Positions 1-6,179 are shown, counted from the stretch's first letter. The stretch: 7,170 bases of DNA from JAKFEW01 sp036675505 (GCA_036675505.1 JAKFEW010000158.1:1-7170); one strand, 5' to 3'. Numbers and translations: made by a program. Notes: a model not told the origin generated them from the letters alone.

Positions 1-202
1 CATCCCGACCTCGCCACCTGCGCGCGAGGCAGACAGCCACGCCCCCACGACCCTCGCTCGGGACCCCGAGGTGCGCGCCAAATCCGCCGGCCGCGACTTG
101 GCCGCTAGAAGAGAAGGTTCTGAAGGCCAGGAATAGGTTTAAGGCGCATTAACCAGGCCACAACCAAACACCCCCATGGAGGGGCTGGATGTTATCCTGC
201 GG
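1..202. other. Left-edge region without an assignable gene
   Basis: No complete gene is visible. All three plus frames are open from the left edge, with stops at about 106-108, 134-136 and 150-152, so the tail of a plus-strand gene could end here, but none of the short peptides is recognisable. On the minus strand an ATG at 3-1 is preceded by GCGAGG five bases upstream, so a minus-strand gene might begin exactly at the window edge; this cannot be tested. The stretch 106-165 is more AT-rich than the rest. It contains an imperfect inverted repeat (GGTT at 136-139 with AACC at 151-154, flanked by GGCC at 125-128 and 156-159). Nearer the gene at 203, CCCC/GGGG arms (172-185) can form a short stem that is followed on the minus strand by TGTTTGGTTG, a weak candidate terminator. 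Confidence 0.3.
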
Positions 203-1306
203 TTAAGGGGACAGAGGCGAGAAGGCCGATGGCTTGGATTCGGACGTGCCGATGGGCGCCGGCGACCCGTTGCCCTGAACGTCGCCCTCGGGCTCCGCGT
301 CCGATTGCACCATCGTCTTGAGCGTCAGGTTCTCCATTGCCAGGAACACGATGCCGAGCAGCGTGACCGGCAAGTACTCCATCACGTTCAGCACCAGGCC
401 GTAGCTGACGGCCACTTCCTTCGAAATGCCGAACATCCCGAGCGAAATCCAGCAGAAGACCTGGAACGTGCCCACGAAGCCGGGAGCGGAGGGGATGAGC
501 GTGCCGAGGTTCACGATCACCATCGCGATGAAGAATGCCCGCAGCGGCAGGTCGAGATGGAACGCCTGGCCCACCAGCGCGTACGTGGTGCCTTCGATCG
601 ACCAGACGGCGAGCGAGGTGCCGAAGACGAAGACCAGGGTCTTCCAGCTGCGCAGGCAGCCGACGCCCTCCACGAACGCGCTGAGGATGCTTTCCAGCTT
701 GGACGCGACCCGCGGCGGGGCGAAGCGGTGGATCAGCTTCGCGAGCAAGCCCGGGAAGCTCGGCACGAACTCCAGCGCCGCCACGAAGCCGAAAGCCCCC
801 ACGAAGCCCGCGCCGGCGATCAGGCCGGCCAGCTTGATGCTGGTCGGGAAATCATGCTCGCTCGAAATCCAGCCCGTCTCGTGGGCCACGAGCAGCGCGC
901 CCAGGATGAAGAGCAGCGAGAGGCCATCGAAGATGCGCTCGATGAAAATGGTGGCGAGCGTGGTGCTCTTGCGGACGCCTTCCTTGCGGCTCAGCACATA
1001 CGCGCGCACGAACTCGCCGAGGCGAGCCGGCAGCACGTTGTTCGCCATGTAGCCGATCATCACGACGCCGAACAGGCGGCGGTAGGCCAGCGGCTTGGTC
1101 GGCGCCAACAACGCTCGCCAGCGCACCGTGCGAACGAGGAAGGTCGTCATGAAGACGCAGACGGCGGCGATCAGGGCGCGGTAGTCCAGCGAGGCCAGGG
1201 CCTGGGTCAGCAGCGCGAGGTCGATTTTCCGGAAGACCAGGAACAGGCATATGGCGGACAGCGCCAGGCCGATCAGGTTGCTCTTCTTGCCGAACATGGC
1301 GGCCAT
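203..1306 (-). CDS. UPF0104 / LPG-synthase-TM family integral membrane protein (flippase-like)
   Basis: A 367-aa polytopic inner-membrane protein of the lysylphosphatidylglycerol synthase TM region family (PF03706; YbhN/AglD-like). Family motifs are clear: NNVLPARLGEFVRAYVL (residues 89-105), the following FIERIFDGLSLL (121-132), and IPSAPGFVGTFQ (271-282). About eight hydrophobic segments are seen, near 10-25, 44-62, 78-93, 119-141, 157-180, 223-248, 257-292 and 299-324. The roughly 40-residue tail is polar and Ser/Pro-rich. There is no C-terminal aminoacyl-PG synthase domain, so it is a stand-alone membrane module. Relatives are thought to handle lipids or lipid-linked sugars; the substrate here is unknown. 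The start is ATG at 1306 or ATG at 1297. An in-frame stop at 1331-1333 rules out a long extension, and neither start has a good Shine-Dalgarno. It lies 59 bases downstream of a lipoprotein gene on the same strand and is probably the last gene of that transcript. Confidence 0.88.
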   Translation of the reverse strand: MAAMFGKKSNLIGLALSAICLFLVFRKIDLALLTQALASLDYRALIAAVCVFMTTFLVRTVRWRALLAPTKPLAYRRLFGVVMIGYMANNVLPARLGEFVRAYVLSRKEGVRKSTTLATIFIERIFDGLSLLFILGALLVAHETGWISSEHDFPTSIKLAGLIAGAGFVGAFGFVAALEFVPSFPGLLAKLIHRFAPPRVASKLESILSAFVEGVGCLRSWKTLVFVFGTSLAVWSIEGTTYALVGQAFHLDLPLRAFFIAMVIVNLGTLIPSAPGFVGTFQVFCWISLGMFGISKEVAVSYGLVLNVMEYLPVTLLGIVFLAMENLTLKTMVQSDAEPEGDVQGNGSPAPIGTSESKPSAFSPLSP

Positions 1307-1365
1307 GGTACCACATGCGCCGGGGCCGCCCTATCGCCGTGGTCACACCGCTGCCGCGCCCGCCG

Positions 1366-2010
1366 TCACTTGATTTCCTTGTACGCGTAGCGCACGGTGA
1401 CAGCCGCGAGCAACGGCTCGAGGGCCTCCTCGACCGCGCGCTCGCGCAACCGCTGGAAGACCTCGGGGTTCGGCGCATGCGGCAGCACGGCCGGCGGCGG
1501 CAGCGGGTCGTTGCCGGGCCAGTTCACGGCGACCGCATGGCTCTCGTCGGCGTCGCCGAGCGTCTCCTTGGTCCACACGACCTGGCCGTTCGGGCGCTGC
1601 AGGCGCACCACGAGCCGAATCTGTACCGCCTGCTCGACATCCATCTCCCAGGCGTAGGTTTCATTGTACGGGCCAGGCGGCATGGGGACCGACGACCCCG
1701 TATTCCTCAAGATCCGCCGGGGCGCGCCGGGCGTCGCCTGCTCCAGGAACGTCGAGACCGCACCCTGCAGGACGAGTTGCCCGCCTTGCTCCACGACGCG
1801 CACCGTGCCGCGCCCGAGCGCCTCGCGCAGCCGCGTGCGCGCCTTGTCGGCGATCGCCCAGGCCGCCGGGTCCGCCTGGAAGGTCGGGAGCTCGACGGTG
1901 GCGGCCGCTTCGCCGGCCCAGGGCGCCTCGGCCGCCTGGAGCTCGAGCTCGCGGGTCGCGCAGCCGGCGAGCATCGCGGCGAGCACGGCCACGACCACAC
2001 CGCGCCGCAT
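1366..2010 (-). CDS. Predicted outer-membrane lipoprotein, LptE-like architecture (function unknown)
   Basis: A 214-aa protein with a short basic N-terminus, a hydrophobic stretch and a textbook lipobox LAGC (Cys17), so it should be lipidated and anchored in an outer membrane. The mature part has a helix rich in Ala/Arg (50-66), a strand pair around VRVVEQGGQLVLQGAVSTF (70-88), a segment ending QIRLVVRLQRPNGQVVW (130-146), and a C-terminal helix (183-203). This order (N-terminal helix, 'lvlqGaV' strand, 'l.d..g.vvW' strand, final helix) resembles LptE and related small LPS-assembly or secretion-type lipoproteins, but the assignment is by pattern only. The start at 2010 is chosen over an upstream in-frame start at 2064 because it puts the signal peptide at the N-terminus, has GGGAGGG six bases upstream, and overlaps the previous stop as TGATG. 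It is probably co-translated with the preceding lipoprotein. Confidence 0.8.
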   Translation of the reverse strand: MRRGVVVAVLAAMLAGCATRELELQAAEAPWAGEAAATVELPTFQADPAAWAIADKARTRLREALGRGTVRVVEQGGQLVLQGAVSTFLEQATPGAPRRILRNTGSSVPMPPGPYNETYAWEMDVEQAVQIRLVVRLQRPNGQVVWTKETLGDADESHAVAVNWPGNDPLPPPAVLPHAPNPEVFQRLRERAVEEALEPLLAAVTVRYAYKEIK

Positions 2011-2023
2011 CAGGAGCCCTCCC
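2008..2023 (-). promoter_or_regulatory. Ribosome binding site and TGATG coupling junction between two lipoprotein genes
   Basis: Read on the minus strand, GGGAGGG (2023-2017) lies six bases before ATG (2010-2008). The upstream gene's TGA stop (2012-2010) shares its A with this ATG. This decides the downstream start and indicates translational coupling. The Shine-Dalgarno is inside the last codons of the upstream gene. Confidence 0.8.
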
Positions 2024-2609
2024 AGCTCAAGGTGGCGACCTGACGGCGCAGCCCCACGCGGCAAGGCAAGGTGAGCGTGAGGCGGCCGGCCGGCGCAAAG
2101 GCGGGAAACGCCACGATACCCGTGGTTTCTTGGCCGGCAGGCACCTCCCGCTCGACCAGCAGCGTGTCGAGCACGTGCTCGTACGCCGCGCGCCGATCGG
2201 CGTCCTCATCGTCGACCGTCACGGCCCAGCCCGGCCAGCGCGCGCGGAAGTCCGCGAGCGTGCGGGCCTGGCGCGACGTCCCGGCCGCATCCGCCAGCGT
2301 GGCCCTTTGAGGCAGCAGCACCACGGCCTCGGCCGTCGCCCGCGCCACCAGGCGAACGCGGAACGTGTCGGCGCCATAAGGGTTGACCACGCGGGCCGCG
2401 GCGCCCCAGGGACGCTTCGCCGTCACGATGCGCTCGCCGGGCCCGAGCCAGGTGCCCGTGAGCGTCAGCGGGCCGACCGTCGCGTGGACGGTGGCGGGTA
2501 AGGGTCCCACCGGATCGCGTGGCTGGGGGACCTCGTAGTGGCCAATCAGCCACGCGCAGCCGGTATTGGCGAGGGCAGCCGCGAGAGCGACCAGGCGCAG
2601 CGGGTTCAT
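2010..2609 (-). CDS. Predicted lipoprotein with beta-rich (Ig-like) C-terminal part, unknown function
   Basis: A 199-aa secreted protein. The N-terminus MNPLRLVALAAALANTGC is a signal peptide ending at Cys18; Asn at -3 of the lipobox is unusual, so lipidation is likely but not certain. The mature protein looks beta-rich: strands at about 41-53 (VHATVGPLTLTGTW), 60-64, 72-75, 83-99 and 177-193. A 'VPAGQETTGIVAFPAF' segment (157-172) resembles the end of DUF4352- or LEA14-like Ig-fold domains, where a 'vpaG....G.v.F' turn is common. I do not recognise a specific family. An in-frame GTG at 2636 would add nine residues before the signal peptide. ATG at 2609 is preferred, with AGGGA upstream (2618-2614). 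It heads a pair with the next lipoprotein through a TGATG overlap, and lies downstream of an intrinsic terminator, so it should have its own promoter or depend on read-through. Confidence 0.75.
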   Translation of the reverse strand: MNPLRLVALAAALANTGCAWLIGHYEVPQPRDPVGPLPATVHATVGPLTLTGTWLGPGERIVTAKRPWGAAARVVNPYGADTFRVRLVARATAEAVVLLPQRATLADAAGTSRQARTLADFRARWPGWAVTVDDEDADRRAAYEHVLDTLLVEREVPAGQETTGIVAFPAFAPAGRLTLTLPCRVGLRRQVATLSWEGS

Positions 2610-2618
2610 GATTTCCCT

Positions 2619-2627
2619 ATGGTAGCA
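2619..2627 (-). promoter_or_regulatory. Possible extended -10 element upstream of the lipoprotein pair
   Basis: On the minus strand TGCTACCAT fits the extended -10 pattern TGnTAnnnT, directly downstream of the terminator that closes the preceding gene. No good -35 is present. A start site seven bases downstream would fall at about 2612 and leave almost no leader, removing most of the AGGGA ribosome site. It is therefore a weak candidate, listed because this gene pair otherwise lacks a promoter. Confidence 0.2.
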
Positions 2628-2637
2628 CCCGGGCACG

Positions 2638-2667
2638 AAAAAAGGGCGGGGACTCGCGCCCCCGCCC
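2638..2667 (-). terminator. Rho-independent terminator after the YeaQ-family gene
   Basis: Minus-strand reading gives GGGCGGGG (2667-2660), an eight-base loop, CCCCGCCC (2651-2644), then six T residues (2643-2638). This is a perfect 8-bp GC stem followed by a U tract, placed 15 bases beyond the stop of the small membrane protein gene at 2683. It separates that gene from the lipoprotein genes downstream. Confidence 0.88.
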
Positions 2668-2682
2668 GGTCAGCGGACTTCG

Positions 2683-2934
2683 TCAGGTCTGCCGCGCCTG
2701 GACCGCCTTCACGATGTAGAGGAGGATCACGGCGCCGATGAAGGCCACCAGGATGCTCCACAAATTGAAGCCGGTCGCCGGCGCGCCGCCGAAGGCCTGG
2801 AACAGCCAGCCACCGATCACGGCGCCGGCCATGCCGACCAACGTATCGACCAGCCAGTTCTGCTTGCCGGGGACGACCAGGTCGGCCAATAGGCCGGCGA
2901 TCAGACCCACCACGATCCACGTCAACAGGGACAT
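2683..2934 (-). CDS. GlsB/YeaQ/YmgE family (transglycosylase-associated) small membrane protein
   Basis: An 83-aa integral membrane protein with three TM segments (about 4-22, 30-50 and 57-78). The pattern is typical of PF04226: GLIAGLLADLVVPGK (10-24), a Gly-rich second helix GMAGAVIGGWLF (34-45), and LWSILVAFIGAVILLYI (58-74). The family is often stress-induced (YeaQ and YmgE in E. coli, GlsB in Gram-positives). Its 'transglycosylase-associated' name has little experimental basis, and its molecular role is unknown. The length is normal for the family. The start at 2934 is set by AAGGAGG five bases upstream; an in-frame ATG at 2949 would overlap that Shine-Dalgarno and add only five polar residues. 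The gene appears monocistronic, with its own candidate promoter and a strong intrinsic terminator. Confidence 0.93.
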   Translation of the reverse strand: MSLLTWIVVGLIAGLLADLVVPGKQNWLVDTLVGMAGAVIGGWLFQAFGGAPATGFNLWSILVAFIGAVILLYIVKAVQARQT

Positions 2935-2939
2935 GTCAC

Positions 2940-2946
2940 CCTCCTT
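2940..2946 (-). promoter_or_regulatory. Strong Shine-Dalgarno that fixes the YeaQ-family start
   Basis: AAGGAGG on the minus strand, five bases before ATG at 2934. It is the strongest ribosome binding site in the window, suggesting high expression of this small protein when transcribed. Confidence 0.85.
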
Positions 2947-2969
2947 CACACGATCTGACGTCTGTTTCC

Positions 2970-2998
2970 ACCGTAGTCAGATAGTTAAGATATGTAAA
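2970..2998 (-). promoter_or_regulatory. Candidate sigma70-type promoter for the YeaQ-family gene
   Basis: On the minus strand TTTACA (2998-2993, five of six to TTGACA) is separated by exactly 17 bases from TACGGT (2975-2970, TAnnnT). The predicted transcript would begin near 2963 and carry a leader of about 30 bases containing the AAGGAGG site. The surrounding sequence is the most AT-rich in the intergenic region. The -10 match is only partial. Confidence 0.45.
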
Positions 2999-3040
2999 CA
3001 ACGTAGCGATGGTCGGGACCCCCGCTTCCTGGCGATTTGA

Positions 3041-3069
3041 GGCGAAACGTGATAGAAAAGGGCGAAACG
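3041..3069 (+). repeat. Direct repeat GGCGAAACG x2, 20-bp period, upstream of gmhB
   Basis: The nine bases GGCGAAACG occur identically at 3041-3049 and 3061-3069. Start to start the distance is 20 bp, about two helical turns, so both copies face the same side of the helix. The candidate -10 TGATAGAAA (3050-3058) lies between them and the gmhB start is 20 bases after the second copy. The layout is that of an operator for a regulator binding in tandem, but it is a single occurrence in one intergenic region. Confidence 0.4.
3050..3058 (+). promoter_or_regulatory. Possible extended -10 of the gmhB-murJ transcript
   Basis: TGATAGAAA resembles TGnTAnnnT except for the final base. The hexamer 17 bases upstream, TGGCGA (3030-3035), matches TTGACA at only three positions. 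A transcript from here would begin near 3065 and keep the GGAGG at 3072-3076. Another AT-rich candidate is TATGTA at 2991-2996, also without a good -35. The real start site is uncertain. Confidence 0.25.
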
Positions 3070-3089
3070 ACGGAGGCGCAGGGCTGCCC

Positions 3090-3689
3090 ATGGCCGGGAA
3101 AATCGCCGTATTCCTCGATCGCGACGGCACGATCAACGTGGAAGCGGGTTACATCCGCGAGCTCGAGAACCTGGCCCTCATGCCCGGGGCCGGCGCCGCG
3201 ATTCGCCGCCTGAACATGCGTGGCGTGCCGGTCATCCTGGCGACCAACCAGTCGGGACCGGCCCGGGGCTACTACCCGGAGTCCTGGGTGCATGCGCTGC
3301 ACGAACGGCTCGTGAGCCTGCTCGCGGCCGATGGCGCCCACCTCGACGATCTCTTCTATTGCCCCCACCTGCCGGACGGCACCGTGCCGGAGTACGCGCA
3401 GGCCTGCAGCTGCCGCAAGCCGGAACCCGGCATGCTGGAAGAAGCGGCCACCAAGCACGGCATCGACCTCGCCCGCTCCTATATGATCGGCGACAAGGCC
3501 ACCGACGTGGAAGTCGGCCAGCGGGTCGGCGCGCGCACCGTGCTGCTGCGCTCGGGCTACGGCGAGCAGGTGCTCGACGGCTCGTACCAATGGACCGTCC
3601 AGGCCGACCACGTCGCCGACACGCTGGTCGAGGCGATCGACTGGGTCCTGGCCGACATGGCCCCCTCTTCCGCGCCAGGGCGTGGGTAA
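3090..3689 (+). CDS. gmhB: D-glycero-D-manno-heptose 1,7-bisphosphate phosphatase (HAD-IIIA)
   Basis: A 199-aa soluble HAD phosphatase. GmhB removes the C7 phosphate from D,D-heptose 1,7-bisphosphate in ADP-heptose synthesis, for LPS core or other heptosylated glycans. Motif I is FLDRDGT (8-14; Asp10 nucleophile, Asp12 general acid/base). Motif II is ATNQSG (51-56), motif III includes Lys110 in CRKPEPGM, and motif IV is IGDKATDV (133-140; Asp135 and Asp139 for Mg). The zinc loop is complete: Cys91 and His93 in CPH, Cys106 and Cys108 in CSC, spaced as in E. coli GmhB. The length is normal. The start at 3090 is chosen because the DRDGT motif then sits near the N-terminus as in the family; GGAGG (3072-3076) is far upstream, with AGGG (3080-3083) nearer. 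The related HisB N-terminal phosphatase is less likely given the long zinc loop. Other heptose genes (gmhA, hldE) are not in the window. The end overlaps murJ by 8 bases. Confidence 0.9.
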   Translation: MAGKIAVFLDRDGTINVEAGYIRELENLALMPGAGAAIRRLNMRGVPVILATNQSGPARGYYPESWVHALHERLVSLLAADGAHLDDLFYCPHLPDGTVPEYAQACSCRKPEPGMLEEAATKHGIDLARSYMIGDKATDVEVGQRVGARTVLLRSGYGEQVLDGSYQWTVQADHVADTLVEAIDWVLADMAPSSAPGRG

Positions 3690-5238
3690 AGGCCTGCTGG
3701 GCGTCGCCTCGGCGATCGCCATCGTCACCTTGCTCGCCAAGGCGGTCGGCTTCGGGCGCGAGCTCGCGATCGCGGCCGTCTTCGGCGCCGACGTGGGCAA
3801 GGACGCCTATACGATCGCTTACATCGTGCCGGCCTTTTCGCTCGTCATGCTCGGCGGCCTCACCGGCCCTTTCCACACGGCGACGCAGAAGGTGATCGCC
3901 ACGCTGCGCCAGCAAGGTCGCGACAACGAGGTCGCGGGCGTCGTCATGGCCATCGCCGCGCTCGTGACGCTCGTGATGGGCGCACTCTCGGGTGTCGCGT
4001 ACGTGGCCGCCCCCTGGCTCGTGCGGGCCGTCGCGACGAACGCGTCGGACCCCGTGTTCGTGCTCGCCGTCGAGCAACTGCGCGTGATGGCACCCCTGAT
4101 CCTGCTCGGCGGCTGGGTGGGCATCCTCTGCGGCGTCTCCAACGACCAGGGCGACTACGCCCGCCCCAGCCTCTCGCCGCTCATCGCGAGCATCGCCGTG
4201 ATCGCCGCCGTGCTCTGGAAGGCCGACCCGATGCTGCTCGCGTGGGGCACGCTGGTGGGCGGCGTCGGCCAGGTGCTGCTCCAGGCCCCCGCGGCCTGGC
4301 GGCTGTGGCGGACCCGCCCGGTCACAGCGCCCGGCATCGACCTCAGGCATCCGGAGGTGAAGGGCCTCTGGGGCGTGCTGCTGCCGGCCTGCGTCAGCTC
4401 CACGATCGGCACCATCAGCGTCATCATCGGCACGAACTTCGCCTCGAGCCTGCCGGCTGGCTCGATCAGCGTCTTCGACTTCGCCAACAAGCTCATCCAG
4501 CTGCCGCTCGGCATCCTGATGACCGCGCTGCTCATCCCGCTGTTCCCGCTGCTCACCCAGGCCGCCGTCGCCGGCGACCGCGCCGAGCTGTTCCGGCGCA
4601 TGAACCAGGGCCTCGCCACGATCGGCCTCGCCACCTTGCCGCTGATCGCGCTCTTCATCGCGGCCGGCGAGCCGCTGGTCGCTGTCGTCTTCCAGCGCGG
4701 CGCGTTCGACGCGACCGACACCCACCTCACGGCCGTGGTGCTCGCCATCTGCGCGCTCGGCATCTGGACCTATGCGGCACGCGATCTGATGATCCGCGTC
4801 TTCTACGCGCTGGATGACGGCCGCACGCCGCTGATGGTCAGCCTCGCCTCGCTCGGCGTCACGGTCGCCGCGATGGCCGCGGTGATCGACCCGTTCGGCT
4901 TGAACGGCCTCGCCGCGGCGACGGCGGGCGTGACGCTGTTCAATTGCCTGGCGATCGCGCTGCTCCTGCGTCGCAAGCTGGGCGAGCTGCCGCTCGGTGG
5001 CTCCACGCCGGTGGTGGCGAAGGCGGCGGTCGCAGCCGCGCTGGCCGGCCTGGCCGCCTGGTTGATCGGGCCCTGGCTGCCGCCGACCGAAGGCTTTTTA
5101 CAGGCCCTGGCGCGGCTGGTGGGGCAGTCCGCGGTGCTCGGCGTCGTCTACGCGGGCGCGCTGGCGGCGTTCGGCGTGCCGGTCGGGGCCGCGGTGGCCA
5201 GCCTGGCGGCGCGGGCGCGGCGGCGGAGGCCTGCGTAG
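3682..5238 (+). CDS. murJ: Lipid II flippase MurJ (MOP/MviN family)
   Basis: A 518-aa, roughly 14-TM inner-membrane protein that moves lipid II to the outer face for peptidoglycan synthesis. Family signatures: VGFGRELAIAAVFGADVGKDAY (22-43), FDFANKLIQLPLGIL (265-279), VFQRGAFDATDT (336-347) and RVFYALDDGRTPL (372-384). Aligned by eye to E. coli MurJ, Arg26 matches R24, Asp41 matches D39, Ser263 matches S263 and Lys270 replaces R270, so the charged cavity looks kept with one conservative change. Residues 57-66 read LGGLTGPFHT in place of the proteobacterial LRR..AEGAF stretch, a cyanobacterial-like form as I recall it. The tail is Arg-rich and cytoplasmic. The start is GTG at 3682, eight bases inside gmhB; no better in-frame start lies just upstream, and AGGG immediately before it is too close to be an ideal ribosome site, so translation probably depends on ribosomes finishing gmhB. 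Confidence 0.95.
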   Translation: MGKGLLGVASAIAIVTLLAKAVGFGRELAIAAVFGADVGKDAYTIAYIVPAFSLVMLGGLTGPFHTATQKVIATLRQQGRDNEVAGVVMAIAALVTLVMGALSGVAYVAAPWLVRAVATNASDPVFVLAVEQLRVMAPLILLGGWVGILCGVSNDQGDYARPSLSPLIASIAVIAAVLWKADPMLLAWGTLVGGVGQVLLQAPAAWRLWRTRPVTAPGIDLRHPEVKGLWGVLLPACVSSTIGTISVIIGTNFASSLPAGSISVFDFANKLIQLPLGILMTALLIPLFPLLTQAAVAGDRAELFRRMNQGLATIGLATLPLIALFIAAGEPLVAVVFQRGAFDATDTHLTAVVLAICALGIWTYAARDLMIRVFYALDDGRTPLMVSLASLGVTVAAMAAVIDPFGLNGLAAATAGVTLFNCLAIALLLRRKLGELPLGGSTPVVAKAAVAAALAGLAAWLIGPWLPPTEGFLQALARLVGQSAVLGVVYAGALAAFGVPVGAAVASLAARARRRRPA

Positions 5239-5306
5239 CACGCGCCGAACCGGGTATAAGGGGAGCGCGCAATCGTCCATAATCCTTCTCGTTCCTGAGG
5301 TCTCGC
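5239..5306 (+). promoter_or_regulatory. Intergenic gap with possible -10 boxes and the DUF4388 gene's ribosome site
   Basis: This 68-base gap after murJ holds TATAAG (5255-5260) and CATAAT (5278-5283), the only AT-rich hexamers here. They are exactly 17 bases apart, but TATAAG is a poor -35. CATAAT may be a -10 for a separate transcript starting near 5290. GAGG (5297-5300) lies six bases before the GTG at 5307 and acts as the ribosome binding site. No hairpin with a T run follows murJ, so read-through from murJ is also likely. Confidence 0.3.
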
Positions 5307-6179
5307 GTGTCCATCCAGTCCAATGTCCTGCTCGAAGGCAACCTCGGCCACGTCAGCCTGCCGAACCTCATGCAGCTGATCGCGATGGAGCAGAAGACCG
5401 CCTTGCTCACGCTGTCACGCGTCGAGATCGGCCAGTCGGCCGAGCTGGTCTTCCGGAACGGCACGTTGATCAGCGCGCGGGTCAACAACATCCACGGCGA
5501 CCTCGCGATGTACCGCATCATCGGCTGGTGGAACGCCGGCACGTTCAAGCTGGTGCAAATCGAGGATGAGTACGAGCTGCCCGAGCAGAACGTGACGAGC
5601 CGCATGGACTACCTGCTGCTCGAAGGCATGCGCCAGATGGACGCCACCTCGCAGTACCGCGAGCTGGTGCCCCAGCTCACCAGCGCGGTCTCGTTCACCC
5701 AGGCGGCGCTCGATTCCTTCGCCTGGGATCGCTCCGAGCCCCCCGAGTGGATCCCGGGCTTCGTGCGCGCGCTGCCGCGTTCGTTCTCGATGGCCCAGGT
5801 CCACCAGGCCTGCGACTTCGACGAGATCCGGCTCGCGAACCTCATGCGGATGCTGCTCTCGACCCATGCCGTCCGGGTCCACACCGACCAGGCGAATTAC
5901 GAGGACAACGGCTACGATTTCGGCACCGAGAAGCCCAGGAGCACGCGCCACGAGGCCTTCGCCCAGCTGCTCATGGAGTACGTCGGCTACGAGGCGGCCT
6001 ACGGCCTGCTCGACCAGGTGATCTACGACCTCGGCTGGGACGACCTGGAGTCCGCGACGTTCGGCCAGATGCTCGATCTCTGCGATCGCCTGAGCCACGG
6101 CCTCGGCCAGAGCATCGAGCGCAAGCAGGTGAACGACGCCATGCGCCGCCTGCGCGCCCGGGCCACGAGCCTGGTGTAG
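5307..6179 (+). CDS. DUF4388 (PatA N-terminal-like) domain protein
   Basis: A 290-aa predicted soluble protein. Residues 5-115 match the DUF4388/PatA-N pattern: LEGNLGHVSLPNLMQLIAME (9-28), TALLTLS (31-37), AELVFRNGTLISARVNN (45-61), a 'GDLAMYRIIGWWNAGTFKL' stretch (64-82), and a following helix. In known proteins this domain accompanies two-component receivers, GTPase-related proteins or other regulators and is thought to mediate protein contacts. Residues about 145-195 (PEWIPGFVRALPRSFSMAQV onward, ending HAVRVH) look like a small winged-helix-type module, as often follows DUF4388. Residues 215-287 form a helical C-terminal domain (FAQLLMEYVGYEAAYGLLDQ onward). No receiver, kinase or TM segment is present, so it is probably an adaptor or output protein rather than a sensor. 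The start is GTG at 5307, with GAGG six bases upstream; the DUF4388 pattern begins at once after it. Confidence 0.83.
   Translation: MSIQSNVLLEGNLGHVSLPNLMQLIAMEQKTALLTLSRVEIGQSAELVFRNGTLISARVNNIHGDLAMYRIIGWWNAGTFKLVQIEDEYELPEQNVTSRMDYLLLEGMRQMDATSQYRELVPQLTSAVSFTQAALDSFAWDRSEPPEWIPGFVRALPRSFSMAQVHQACDFDEIRLANLMRMLLSTHAVRVHTDQANYEDNGYDFGTEKPRSTRHEAFAQLLMEYVGYEAAYGLLDQVIYDLGWDDLESATFGQMLDLCDRLSHGLGQSIERKQVNDAMRRLRARATSLV

Noticed and set aside
176..1390. 404-codon plus-strand open frame opposite the UPF0104 gene
   Set aside because: Its product is rich in Arg, His, Gln and Glu with no hydrophobic core or motif, while the minus strand encodes a clear multi-TM family with conserved motifs. It is a GC-rich antisense shadow.
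3009..3089. N-terminal extension of GmhB from an ATG at 3009
   Set aside because: It would add 27 polar residues before the HAD motif I, unlike the family, and would cover the promoter-like sequence and direct repeat.
2985..3800. 271-codon minus-strand open frame across the divergent intergenic region and gmhB
   Set aside because: It overlaps the promoter region and mirrors gmhB; no recognisable domain is present.
3232..4725. 497-codon minus-strand open frame opposite gmhB and murJ
   Set aside because: The composition is Asp/Glu/Arg/His-rich and it runs across two well-identified genes. High GC at third positions removes stops on the opposite strand.
5415..6098. 227-codon minus-strand open frame opposite the DUF4388 gene
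   Set aside because: The plus strand carries a recognisable DUF4388 pattern with a ribosome site; the antisense product has no family features.
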